Source of the DNA: Alistipes sp.
GTDB taxonomy: Bacteria > Bacteroidota > Bacteroidia > Bacteroidales > Rikenellaceae
Length of the DNA stretch: 64,000 nucleotides
NCBI GenBank assembly: GCA_017536555.1
Contig: JAFXHE010000001.1
Location: 62,001 to 126,000, forward strand
Direction of reading: 5' to 3'
Shown piece by piece: positions 7,334 to 15,696 of the stretch. The notes beneath the pieces were generated by a model. The model did not search any database and had not been told where the DNA came from. It was given only the letters and a program-made list of their open reading frames with translations. Both the position numbers and the translations under genes were made by a program. Positions within the stretch are counted from its first letter, which is position 1; every line of letters begins with the position of its first letter.

Positions 7334-8860
7334 ATGAGAAGACTTTTTGCGATTATGACACTTATCGTGTCGATGTTTGCAATCGCTTGTGAGAATGACA
7401 CACCAAAAGATGGCAAATCAGATGTGACATTTAAGTTCTCGGCAATTGACGCCACATCAAACTCGGTGACATACACCGTGACCCCCTCGGATCTCGACGT
7501 CAACTATTTCTCTTTTGTTGTTGAGTCTGCAACTATTAACGGCTTGAGTGACGCCGACATCATCAACCTTGCAATAGATGGTCTAAATGTAAACAAGGGC
7601 GAGAAGACACTCACCACGAACAACCTTAAGGCTGATACTGCATACAGCATCATCGCGTATGCTATCAATGGCACAGCGGTTTCGCAGAATCCCTTCTTCA
7701 CACAGAAGACAAACAGCGGTGACCCATCGAAATTTAATGTGGAGATAAAGTTATCTAATATCTCATCTTCTACTGTGACTGCAACTGCCACACCTAACGA
7801 CAATAACGTAAGCTACTTCTTCCGCGTACTTACCAAGATGGAGCTCGACTCTTTCGGCATCTATAACAATGACCTCGAGATATTTAACTACATCATCGAG
7901 AACCCCAATAGCAACAGCTTCATCTTCAAGGGTGCAAAGACCCTCGAATATGACCATCTTGCGCCCAAAACTACATACCTTGCAGTAGCATTCAATGTAG
8001 ATACATATCAGGATGTTGTAGATGGCATTATTGACATAGAGCTCTTCCGCAAGGAGTTTACAACCGACGATGCGGCAGCTGTTGATCCCTCAACACTCTT
8101 TACCTACAAAAACCTAACTGTTGACTACACTAACTTCTCGCTCGACGTAACACCCGTTCAGGGCGATGACAAGCTATGGACATACTACGTATTCGAGAAA
8201 AAATACTTCGACGAGTACCGCGAAAAGGGTCTTCAGCAGGTTGTAATGCGTGCATACTTCGGCTTGTACAACCTATGCAGTGAGTACAACACTCTCAATG
8301 GTGCAAACTTAACATTTAATGAGTTTATCAATGACTATATGGGTCAGCTTGGCACCACAACTATCATCAACTATGAGCCTCTTAAGCCCGCAAAGGACTA
8401 TGTAGTGGCAATGTTCTATATGGACACCGAGGTATACGACCCCACTGTCGTTTACGACTACAACTTTGTTGCGGTAGAGTTTACAACATCTACTCCTGAC
8501 GACAGTCAGAAGGTACAAATGGATGTCGTAGGCCCACAGATTGAGAAGGTAGGTTTTGGATATACCATCAGCTTCAATGTTGCTGTTAGCAACAATGCAG
8601 AGTCGCTCAAGTATGGTGCTGCATCGTGGACAGACCTTGTAGCACAGTACTACGACCCCAATGACCCCGCAAGCATCCGCGCATTTGTGAACTTCAAGAC
8701 CGCAACTGACGATATTTTGTCACTTGCAAAGACCGATGAGGGTGCAACTATTCTGTATGATACCGATCAGCCTTTCGATGGCGTATTCTTCTTCGAGGCT
8801 GTAAACAGCCAGGGTGCCTTGACACAGCATATGGTTCGTGTTACACCCGATATGTTTTAA
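7334..8860 (+). CDS. Lipoprotein with repeated Fn3-like/helix-insert modules
   Basis: A 508-residue protein with a lipoprotein signal: MRR, hydrophobic core, lipobox FAIAC with Cys19, then acidic residues (ENDTPKD), which suggests outer-membrane and possibly surface location. The rest is about three copies of one module. Each has a beta strand ending in 'TVTPsdxDvnY', a helical insert, then 'Lk.dTaYsiiAy' and a closing strand 'FfT'. The same scheme is seen in the five lipoproteins at 50-59 kb, but here no BACON domain precedes it. The next lipoprotein gene starts 22 bp downstream, so they are probably co-expressed. Function unknown; binding of host or dietary ligands is a guess from the class. 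Confidence 0.75.
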   Translation: MRRLFAIMTLIVSMFAIACENDTPKDGKSDVTFKFSAIDATSNSVTYTVTPSDLDVNYFSFVVESATINGLSDADIINLAIDGLNVNKGEKTLTTNNLKADTAYSIIAYAINGTAVSQNPFFTQKTNSGDPSKFNVEIKLSNISSSTVTATATPNDNNVSYFFRVLTKMELDSFGIYNNDLEIFNYIIENPNSNSFIFKGAKTLEYDHLAPKTTYLAVAFNVDTYQDVVDGIIDIELFRKEFTTDDAAAVDPSTLFTYKNLTVDYTNFSLDVTPVQGDDKLWTYYVFEKKYFDEYREKGLQQVVMRAYFGLYNLCSEYNTLNGANLTFNEFINDYMGQLGTTTIINYEPLKPAKDYVVAMFYMDTEVYDPTVVYDYNFVAVEFTTSTPDDSQKVQMDVVGPQIEKVGFGYTISFNVAVSNNAESLKYGAASWTDLVAQYYDPNDPASIRAFVNFKTATDDILSLAKTDEGATILYDTDQPFDGVFFFEAVNSQGALTQHMVRVTPDMF

Positions 8861-8882
8861 GTAATAATCCAGCGTATATACA

Positions 8883-10292
8883 ATGAAGAGACTACTTAAT
8901 ATTGCTGCAATGTTGGCTATCTTCGCAGGCTTCACCGCCTGTGAGGAGAAGCCCACACCCACTCCTCCCTCAAAAGAGGATAAGGATACCGTTGTTGAGC
9001 TTAAGGCGGACAAAGAGAGCATCATCGCCAATGGTGTAGATGAGGTTGTGTTCACTGTGCTTGTAGACAGCGTAGACCGCACCTCGGAGTGCAAGATTAT
9101 CGAGCTTAACACCAACGAGTACCTCGCAGGCAACACTTTTACAGCAACAGAAGAGGGCACATACACCTTTAAGGCCGTATGGGACAGCAGCCACACATCA
9201 GAGGTTGTCACAATTACAGCAACAGCCGCAAACGAGGAGCCCGTTGCCCCAAAATTGGTCTTCCTTTCAGCAGATAAGAGATCTATCGTTGCCGATGGTG
9301 TTGACAGCGTTACATTCAGCGTTTTAGCCGATGATGTAGATGTTACAAGTGAGGCTACAATCGTCTACGTGATAGATGGTAGCCCTATTGAGGGAAACAC
9401 CTACACTACCACCATCGCGGGCACGGCAACATTTATGGCTGTATATAAGGATGTGGAGTCCAACGAGGTTAGCATCGTTGCAACAGAGCCTTCAAATCCC
9501 GATGATGGCAAGAGCCTAAAGCTCACAGCATCAACATCACGTATTAAGGCTGATGGCACAGAGAGCGTTACATTCACAGTCCTCTATGGCGAGGATGATG
9601 TCACTGCAAGTAGCACCATCACTAACACTGCGGATAACACTACCGTTGTTGATGCTACATTCTCAACTACCGAGGCTGGCGACTACACATTCCGCGCAGA
9701 GTATGATGGCAAAACATCGGAGAGCGTCACCGTTACCGCTTACGATGCGACTACACAGGGTGGATATGCCCCTGGCGACGTATATGACGAGAATGGCGTT
9801 AAGGGCATCGTATATGCTATCAAGAAGGATAACCACGGAGTTACATACTGCTACATAATGTCGCTTGACGAGGAGGACTTGCAGTGGTCAACAGAGTATG
9901 CGTGGTGTAACTGTCTATCAAGTCGTGGCGACTGGAACACAGAGGATATGCTTCGCTTCGGCACAAACCCCGATAAGTATCCCGCAGCACAGTGGTGTCA
10001 GGCTCACGGCGAGGGATGGTTTATGCCCTCGGCAGACGAGATGGAGTGGATGTGGGAGGCTATCACAGATGGTCAGCGCGACTTCAAAGCACCGAGCGTT
10101 GCCAAGTACAACCAGCTGCTTGTGGAGAATGGTGGCGAGCCCTTCTGCGAGACATTCTACTGGACATCTAACGAGACTACCGAAGAGTTGGTTACAGTTA
10201 TTGCCTTTATGAACGACAGCGTGGTATGTCTTGAGCCTTACAAGGATCGCGTATATACCGTGCGTGCAGCCTACCGTTTTAAGGTGGAGTAA
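8883..10292 (+). CDS. Lipoprotein with three Ig-like repeats and a C-terminal DUF1566-like domain
   Basis: A 469-residue protein. It has a lipoprotein signal with Cys20 (GFTAC), then a Glu/Lys/Pro/Thr linker. Three bacterial Ig-like repeats follow at roughly residues 38-117, 123-200 and 208-285. Each opens with 'LxAdk.sI.AdGvdsVtFtVl..d.DvT' and closes with 'a..tf.A.y.g..SneV.itA'. The C-terminal ~180 residues (GGYAPGDVYDENGVKG onward) carry 'WCQAHGEGWFMPSADEME' and 'YWTSNET', the pattern of DUF1566/Lcl-C or Fib-succ-major type domains found on cell-surface proteins. It is probably a surface-displayed stalk-plus-head protein. It shares a transcript with the lipoprotein 22 bp upstream. A terminator follows. 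Confidence 0.75.
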   Translation: MKRLLNIAAMLAIFAGFTACEEKPTPTPPSKEDKDTVVELKADKESIIANGVDEVVFTVLVDSVDRTSECKIIELNTNEYLAGNTFTATEEGTYTFKAVWDSSHTSEVVTITATAANEEPVAPKLVFLSADKRSIVADGVDSVTFSVLADDVDVTSEATIVYVIDGSPIEGNTYTTTIAGTATFMAVYKDVESNEVSIVATEPSNPDDGKSLKLTASTSRIKADGTESVTFTVLYGEDDVTASSTITNTADNTTVVDATFSTTEAGDYTFRAEYDGKTSESVTVTAYDATTQGGYAPGDVYDENGVKGIVYAIKKDNHGVTYCYIMSLDEEDLQWSTEYAWCNCLSSRGDWNTEDMLRFGTNPDKYPAAQWCQAHGEGWFMPSADEMEWMWEAITDGQRDFKAPSVAKYNQLLVENGGEPFCETFYWTSNETTEELVTVIAFMNDSVVCLEPYKDRVYTVRAAYRFKVE

Positions 10293-10314
10293 GCAGTTGA
10301 GCGAATAGCTACAT

Positions 10315-10378
10315 TAGGGAGGTTAAGGGTATAGCGCATTTGTCGTGAAGTGAAGCCCCTAACCTCCCTACATTTTTT
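10315..10378 (+). terminator. Terminator after the lipoprotein pair
   Basis: The left arm TAGGGAGGTTAAGGG (10315-10329) pairs with CCCCTAACCTCCCTA (10356-10370) with one bulged A, and TTTTTT follows at 10373. Confidence 0.8.
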
Positions 10379-10397
10379 AATCTCGCGAGATGCGATA

Positions 10398-10428
10398 TTG
10401 CACAATAGCCGCAAAATTGTTAACTTTG
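10398..10428 (+). promoter_or_regulatory. thiL promoter, predicted to give a nearly leaderless mRNA
   Basis: TTG (10398-10400) is followed after 20 bp by TAACTTTG (10421-10428), a good Bacteroidota promoter. The -7 box ends only 4 bases before the thiL ATG at 10433, so transcription should begin at or next to the start codon. Confidence 0.6.
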
Positions 10429-10432
10429 TGCT

Positions 10433-11374
10433 ATGAAAAAAAACGAATTTTCCTTTATAGGCGATATCGCCACACTCTTTAGCACGATACCCCACCACGG
10501 CTTTGAGCCTATTGGCGATGACTGCACGCTAATAGAACTTGGCGACGATGCCCTCGTGATGACTACAGATATGCTTGTCGAGGATGTACACTTCCTGCGT
10601 GCAGCAAGTAGTGCAGAGGAGGTAGGCGAAAAGAGCCTCCTTGTAAACCTCAGCGATGTGGCTGCGATGGGTGCTACGCCAATTGCTACGATGCTCTCCA
10701 TAGCTCTGCCTGCCAACGCACAAGAGGAGTGGGCAGAGGGCTTTATGCGTGGCTACCACGAGGCGAGCCATAAGGCGGGTGTAGCCCTCGTAGGTGGCGA
10801 CACTACGTCATCACGCGACAGAATTACGATAAATGTTGTGGCGATAGGTCGCGCACCGAAGAGTAATATCAAGCGCAGGCGCGACGCGCGCGTGGGAGAT
10901 GCTATATGCGTAACGGGCAAGCTCGGGAGATCATCAAAGGGGCTTGTGGATATAATGTTTGGTGACCTCAACACCATAGCAGCACGCCACCATCGTGTAG
11001 CTCAAGCACGCATAACCGAGGGCGTATGGCTCGGCACACGCAGCGAAGTGCACGCGATGATGGATGTGTCGGATGGCATTGCTTCAGATATTAAGCATAT
11101 AATGGAGATGTCGAAGGTGGGTGCAGAGATTGACACCCAGCGCGTGCCTACCGACTATGATTTGCGCTATGCCCTATCTGGTGGCGAGGACTACGAGTTG
11201 CTACTAACCGTAGATGGTGCTCACGCCGAGAGGCTATGCCGCGAGTTTGAGGCGGCGCACGGCACGCCACTTACGATAATAGGTCGCATCACCGAGCCTA
11301 CGTCGGACGATGTATGTTGGATGGAGGGTGAGAAACAAGTAGAGATGGATATTAAGGGCTTTACGCACTTTTAG
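10433..11374 (+). CDS. thiL: Thiamine-monophosphate kinase
   Basis: A 313-residue cytoplasmic kinase that makes thiamine diphosphate from thiamine monophosphate and ATP. The N-terminal metal/ATP site is visible as PIGDDCTLI. Further family blocks are TTDMLVEDVHF, NLSDVAAMGATP, ALVGGDTTSS and the C-terminal SGGEDYELLLTV. The length is normal. It stands apart from other thiamine genes. The start codon lies 4 bases from the promoter's -7 box, yet starting at the next in-frame Met would remove the essential GDD motif, so the mRNA is probably leaderless or nearly so. Confidence 0.93.
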   Translation: MKKNEFSFIGDIATLFSTIPHHGFEPIGDDCTLIELGDDALVMTTDMLVEDVHFLRAASSAEEVGEKSLLVNLSDVAAMGATPIATMLSIALPANAQEEWAEGFMRGYHEASHKAGVALVGGDTTSSRDRITINVVAIGRAPKSNIKRRRDARVGDAICVTGKLGRSSKGLVDIMFGDLNTIAARHHRVAQARITEGVWLGTRSEVHAMMDVSDGIASDIKHIMEMSKVGAEIDTQRVPTDYDLRYALSGGEDYELLLTVDGAHAERLCREFEAAHGTPLTIIGRITEPTSDDVCWMEGEKQVEMDIKGFTHF

Positions 11375-11426
11375 ACAAGTGCCCAGCGAGCGCACTAACA
11401 CATCCACAAAGAATAAGAGAGTTGTG

Positions 11427-11457
11427 AGTCTACCGAGGTTACTTGGTAGACTTTTTT
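11427..11457 (+). terminator. thiL terminator embedded in the 3' end of the convergent flippase gene
   Basis: AGTCTACC (11427-11434) pairs with GGTAGACT (11445-11452), followed by a T-run. The loop contains the stop codon of the minus-strand gene (11439-11441), so the terminator's right arm is also coding sequence of the flippase. Confidence 0.75.
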
Positions 11458-12902
11458 ATCATATCTCGAAGCAAGGCAACAGCCTCACTAAAGGCGTGTA
11501 GACGGAAAATATAGGCTCCAGCAAGGTAGACGACAACACCTATAACTATCTTTGCAAGAAGTGTTACATAGATAGGCAAGAGGCTCAAATATGGTGCCCA
11601 TACAAATATTATATAGAACATTAACAGCGACAAGAGTAGCTGTGGAAGCAACGCACGCAACAACCTGCCGACACCCAAGAGTACATAGCGACGTGCAGCA
11701 AGAAGATTTATCGCGCAGTCAACAACAGCCATTATCACCATACCCCACGCCACAGCCTTGACACTATGAGGTATTGTAACAGCGAGAACTGCCGTCATTA
11801 TAACGCGGCGCACCACCTCTAAACGTACAATGATACGTCCATCGCTACGGACTTTAAGGATGTTATACGCCACAACAGAGAGCGGATAGAAGAGACCTGT
11901 AAGTGCCAATATCTCAAAGTAGGGCACTGTGGGCATCCACCTGTCGCCAAGTAATATCATAAACATCTCGGGGGCGATGGCAACAAAGCCAAGCATCACG
12001 GGGAAGAGCACAAATGATGTCAGCACCATAATACGTCGATAGCCCTCCGCCAACTTCTCGCCATCAGTATCGAGCTTCGCCAGCGCAGGAAAACTGACTC
12101 CCTGCACAGCCTGCACCGTAGATGTCACAGGCAGATCCTTGAGCTTCTGTGCTTGCGAGTAATAGCCCAATATACTTGCAGAGTGCATCTTGCCAATAAA
12201 GAGCTGCGCCACATTGTTATATATCGAGGCTATAAGGTCGGTAGCCAAGAGTCGCAGACTATATGGCGCCATAGCACGCAGTGCTGCAAGGTTAAAGCGA
12301 GCTGAACAACGCCAGCGTCGTATCCACCAAAACGCCACAGCCTTACCACCCATAGCCAACAGACGCTGCGCCACAAGGCTCCAGATGCCGCAGCCAGCAA
12401 GAGCCATAACAACAGCCACAACACCACTCACAACCGAGGATGCAAAGACAATCTTGGAGAGTAACTCGAAGCGGAACTCGCGCGTGAACATCACCGTCTG
12501 CACTACACATAGCGAGTTTATAGGTAGCAGCAGAAAGAGTATAGGTGCTATCTCGGCAATTATTGCGTAGCCGTAGAAACGCGCTAAAGGCTGGGCAAGC
12601 AGCACCAACAGGATATAGAGCACCACCGCGACAACAACATTAAATGTCAGCACCGAGCGATACTCCTCATCAGTAGGGGCACTCTTGCGTATTAGCGTCT
12701 GCGAGAAACCGCTATCTACGATAGTCAGAGCAACAGAGGTGAAGAAGGTCAAAATAGCCATAACACCAAAGTCCTCGGGCATAAGGCAGCGCGCTACGAT
12801 AATGCTGACAACCATCTGCACTACCATAGTTAGGAACTTCTCCGAGAAGCTCCACGCCACACCTTTAACAACCTTATGTTCTAACTTTTCACCCTCTGCC
12901 AT
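11439..12902 (-). CDS. Wzx-type polysaccharide flippase (MOP superfamily)
   Basis: A 487-residue integral membrane protein with about 12-14 hydrophobic helices. The N-terminus has the pattern 'vvkGvaWsfsekf...iiVaRcLmPEDFGvmAi' typical of the polysaccharide_synt_3 branch of O-antigen/teichoic acid exporters. It should flip a lipid-linked sugar across the inner membrane. No glycosyltransferase cluster is next to it. aroQ follows upstream on the same strand 17 bp away, so the two may be in one transcript without a shared pathway. Substrate unknown. Confidence 0.85.
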   Translation of the reverse strand: MAEGEKLEHKVVKGVAWSFSEKFLTMVVQMVVSIIVARCLMPEDFGVMAILTFFTSVALTIVDSGFSQTLIRKSAPTDEEYRSVLTFNVVVAVVLYILLVLLAQPLARFYGYAIIAEIAPILFLLLPINSLCVVQTVMFTREFRFELLSKIVFASSVVSGVVAVVMALAGCGIWSLVAQRLLAMGGKAVAFWWIRRWRCSARFNLAALRAMAPYSLRLLATDLIASIYNNVAQLFIGKMHSASILGYYSQAQKLKDLPVTSTVQAVQGVSFPALAKLDTDGEKLAEGYRRIMVLTSFVLFPVMLGFVAIAPEMFMILLGDRWMPTVPYFEILALTGLFYPLSVVAYNILKVRSDGRIIVRLEVVRRVIMTAVLAVTIPHSVKAVAWGMVIMAVVDCAINLLAARRYVLLGVGRLLRALLPQLLLSLLMFYIIFVWAPYLSLLPIYVTLLAKIVIGVVVYLAGAYIFRLHAFSEAVALLRDMIKKSTK

Positions 12903-12919
12903 AGATATTTACAAAGTTA

Positions 12920-13336
12920 TCACCCCAACAGGTACTCCACAGCAAGGCGGTATGACTCCATACCAAAGCCCATTACTGTGCCTCGCGCCACGGGGGCAAT
13001 CATAGAGACGTGACGGAACTCTTCGCGTGCAAGAATTGACGAAATATGCACCTCGACAACAGGTGTCGAGATAGCCGCCACAGCATCGCGTAGCACAACA
13101 GATGTGTGGGTATAGCCACCAGCATTTAGCACCACGCCGTCATACGCACCATCGGCACGCTGCAACTTATCTACCAGCTCACCCTCAATGTTTGATTGGT
13201 AGTAGTCGATGATATGCTCCGAATAACGTGCACGAAGAGCTCCGAGGTACTCCTCGAAGCTCTTTGTACCGTATATCTCGGGTTGGCGAACACCCAATAG
13301 GTTAAGGTTCGCCCCGTTGATAATCAAAATTTTCAT
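12920..13336 (-). CDS. aroQ: Type II 3-dehydroquinate dehydratase
   Basis: A 138-residue enzyme of the shikimate pathway that converts 3-dehydroquinate to 3-dehydroshikimate and forms a dodecamer. Family motifs are visible: INGANLNLLGVRQPEIYG with the catalytic Tyr, QSNIEGELVD, LNAGGYTHTS, and EVHISSILAREEFRH with the catalytic His. The length matches the family. It lies 17 bp upstream of the flippase gene on the same strand. An imperfect 127-bp palindrome separates it from buk. Confidence 0.95.
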   Translation of the reverse strand: MKILIINGANLNLLGVRQPEIYGTKSFEEYLGALRARYSEHIIDYYQSNIEGELVDKLQRADGAYDGVVLNAGGYTHTSVVLRDAVAAISTPVVEVHISSILAREEFRHVSMIAPVARGTVMGFGMESYRLAVEYLLG

Positions 13337-13380
13337 CGCTAAAGATTTAAATTAGCGCAATATTATTAGGCATCGAGCCC

Positions 13381-13507
13381 ATTTTATCGTTAGAAGGTAT
13401 TAGATGCGGTAGCTTATCGCAGATTGCAAATCCGCAGTTTACTCGACGTAAATGAGGAATTTGCAGGCAAGTAAGATGCCACAGATGATACCTTATCACG
13501 ATAAAAT
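13381..13507. repeat. 127-bp imperfect palindrome abutting the buk stop codon
   Basis: Outer arms ATTTTATCGTTAGAAGGTAT (13381-13400) and its imperfect complement ending ATCACGATAAAAT (13507) enclose a centre GTTTAC-tcgac-GTAAA at 13437-13452. The arms of about 60 bp pair imperfectly along most of their length. The centre matches the 456-885 array, and the termini match the elements at 32352-32617. It ends one base before the buk stop codon (13509-13511). Its length is close to the 125-bp unit of the first array. Confidence 0.85.
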
Positions 13508-13508
13508 A

Positions 13509-14576
13509 TTAGTACTCCTTTGCTGTGGTCTCACCCTTGAGAACACGCAGAGCATTCTCTGCCAACGACTCAAGCTCGTTCTCACCAGGATAGATCTTGA
13601 TGGGCGCAAGGAACTTACAATAGTCAATGATAACCTCGTTAACACAGTCGTTCCAAGCGATACCACCAGTAAGAAGGATGGCATCAACCTTACCCTTAAG
13701 AACAACAGCCATCTCACCAATCCACTTGGCAACAGAGTACGACATAGTCTTGAGCATAAAGCGAGCCTCCTCGTCACCCGAAGCAGCACGCACCTCATTG
13801 AGCTCCTGAACATTGTTGCAGTTAACGTGATCAACAAGACCACCCTTACCTGCCAGCAACTTCTTGATCTCCGACTTCTCATACTTGCCAGAGAAGCACA
13901 AGTCTACCAAGTCGCCTGCGGGCAGTGTACCTGCACGCTCGGGAGCGATTGGGCCATCACCGTCAAGGGCATTGTTAGTGTCGATAACACGACCCATATT
14001 GTGTGCCGATACAGAGATACCACCACCCATATGCACTACAACAAGATTTAGCTCCTCATAGGGGCGACCAACCTCGGCAGCATAGCGACGTGCAATAGCT
14101 TTCTGGTTGAGTGCGTGGAAGATAGAACGACGTGGCAACTCCTTGATACCGCTGACACGCGCCATATCCTGCAACTCGTCAACAACAACGGGATCGGCAA
14201 TATAAGCCTCGACACCTGCTGCATCAGCAATGCGGCGAGCAATCAAAGCACCAAGGTTGCTGGCGTGCTGACGCTTGGGCGCAGATAGGTCGGCAATCAT
14301 AGCCTCGCCAACACGGTATACGCCACCCTCAATGGGGCGCATAAGACCGCCACGACCAATGACAGCATCCAACGTCTTGAGGTCGATACCATCAGCCTTG
14401 AGAGCATCGAGGATAATCTCAAGACGCCAATCGAGCTGATCGGCAACAGTTTCAAAGCGAGCAATCTCCTCTGCCGAGTGGCTCAACTTCAAGGTCTTAA
14501 CCTGCTCCAAGTCGTGGAACAGAGCAACCTTTGTTGAGGTAGAGCCTGGATTGATTGTTAATATGCTATAAGCCAT
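13509..14576 (-). CDS. buk: Butyrate kinase
   Basis: A 355-residue ASKHA-fold kinase that interconverts butyryl phosphate (or a branched-chain acyl phosphate) plus ADP with the free acid plus ATP. The N-terminal phosphate loop is ILTINPGSTSTKVALF. The family block VVHMGGGISVSAHNMGRVID and the C-terminal ILLTGGIAW are also visible. It is longer than nothing typical: about 355 residues is the normal size. ptb lies 34 bp upstream on the same strand, so ptb-buk form one operon that turns acyl-CoA into acid and ATP. The natural substrate could be isobutyrate or isovalerate rather than butyrate; the sequence does not decide. Confidence 0.93.
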   Translation of the reverse strand: MAYSILTINPGSTSTKVALFHDLEQVKTLKLSHSAEEIARFETVADQLDWRLEIILDALKADGIDLKTLDAVIGRGGLMRPIEGGVYRVGEAMIADLSAPKRQHASNLGALIARRIADAAGVEAYIADPVVVDELQDMARVSGIKELPRRSIFHALNQKAIARRYAAEVGRPYEELNLVVVHMGGGISVSAHNMGRVIDTNNALDGDGPIAPERAGTLPAGDLVDLCFSGKYEKSEIKKLLAGKGGLVDHVNCNNVQELNEVRAASGDEEARFMLKTMSYSVAKWIGEMAVVLKGKVDAILLTGGIAWNDCVNEVIIDYCKFLAPIKIYPGENELESLAENALRVLKGETTAKEY

Positions 14577-14610
14577 CTGTTTCAGTTTTTAATGGTTTGC
14601 AATTAAGTGA

Positions 14611-15513
14611 TTACTTCGCAGCCAAGCAAGCCAAAGCGATTGAGTAGAGCTTGGTCTTGGTAGTATCACCACGTGAAGTCAACACGCAGGGAGCCATAGG
14701 GCCTGCAACCATTGCAGCCAACTCGGCACCACCAAACTTCGAGCAAGCCTTGAAGAATACATTACCTGACTCAAGGTTGGGGAACAACAGACAGTCGGCA
14801 TCACCAGCAACGGGACCCTGCAACTTCTTAATCTTTACTGACTCCTCGTCGATAGCAACATCCAAAGCCAAAGGACCCTGGAACAAGCCCTTGCCAAGCT
14901 CACCAGCAGCACCAAGCTCACCAAGCTCCTTCGCCTCAACAGAGCTTACCACCTTGGGCAAAAGCTGCTCGCTGGGTGCGATGAACGCCATCTTGGGGCA
15001 CTCGATACCGAGGTTATTTGCAGTCTCAAGCAGGTACTTTGCAATCTGCTTCTTCTGGTCGAGAGTAGGACAAGGAAGAACAGCTACGTCGCTGACAACA
15101 AGGAGCTTGTGATAAGCGGGAATCTCCAATACTGTAACGTGGCTCAAGGTAGTGCCTGCGGGCAACAAACCCCACTCCTTGTTCAAGATACCACGCATAT
15201 ACTTATCAGTGGGAACAACACCCTTCATAAGTACGTCGTACTCGCCATTGTGAACAGCCTTAACCGCAATCTCAACAGCCTTTACATCCTCCTTCTCCTC
15301 GATGATGTTATACTGGCTCATATCTACGCCCTCTGCCTCGCAAGACTTCTTGATCTCCTCGGGATCACCAACAAGAGTAACCTCTGCAAGACCAGCCTTG
15401 ATAGCCATATCGGTAGCACCGATAGAGTGGGTATCCTGACCATAAGCCACAATCATCTTCTTCTTACCACGTGCAACCGCCGCAGCAACGATCTCATCCA
15501 AATGCTTAATCAT
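14611..15513 (-). CDS. ptb: Phosphate butyryltransferase
   Basis: A 300-residue enzyme of the phosphate acetyl/butyryltransferase family. It converts butyryl-CoA (or a related acyl-CoA) plus phosphate to acyl phosphate and CoA. Visible blocks are KKMIVAYGQDTHSI, the internal DVLMKGVVPTDKYMRG, and the C-terminal GPMAPCVLTSRGDT. The length (300) fits Ptb rather than the usual Pta. It precedes buk by 34 bp on the same strand. Together they provide substrate-level phosphorylation from acyl-CoA. Confidence 0.92.
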   Translation of the reverse strand: MIKHLDEIVAAAVARGKKKMIVAYGQDTHSIGATDMAIKAGLAEVTLVGDPEEIKKSCEAEGVDMSQYNIIEEKEDVKAVEIAVKAVHNGEYDVLMKGVVPTDKYMRGILNKEWGLLPAGTTLSHVTVLEIPAYHKLLVVSDVAVLPCPTLDQKKQIAKYLLETANNLGIECPKMAFIAPSEQLLPKVVSSVEAKELGELGAAGELGKGLFQGPLALDVAIDEESVKIKKLQGPVAGDADCLLFPNLESGNVFFKACSKFGGAELAAMVAGPMAPCVLTSRGDTTKTKLYSIALACLAAK

Positions 15514-15574
15514 AATAGTTTTAGGTTTTATTTTATTAGTTTAATTTGAATTCTTATTTAATTAGTAAGCGTTT

Positions 15575-15666
15575 AATTAGTATGCGACAATACAACCTCA
15601 AGATTTTCATCTCTGCGTATCTGCGAGGATAACCAACTACCAGGCACTTGTCGTATGCAGCAATTA
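15575..15666. repeat. Imperfect long inverted repeat between ackA and ptb
   Basis: AATTAG-TATGCGACAA (15575-15590) faces TTGTCGTATGCAGCAATT (about 15649-15666), with a weaker inner CCTC/GAGG pairing. It resembles the other long palindromes in size but shares no clear core with them. The rest of the 183-bp spacer should carry the ptb promoter, but no clear -7 box was found. Confidence 0.35.
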
Positions 15667-15696
15667 GCTCCCCCCACATAACATAAAATCGCTAAA

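Noticed and set aside
13452-14051. 199-residue plus-strand frame opposite buk
   Set aside because: It lies antisense to the strongly supported buk gene and begins inside the palindrome. It reads as a shadow of buk codon bias.
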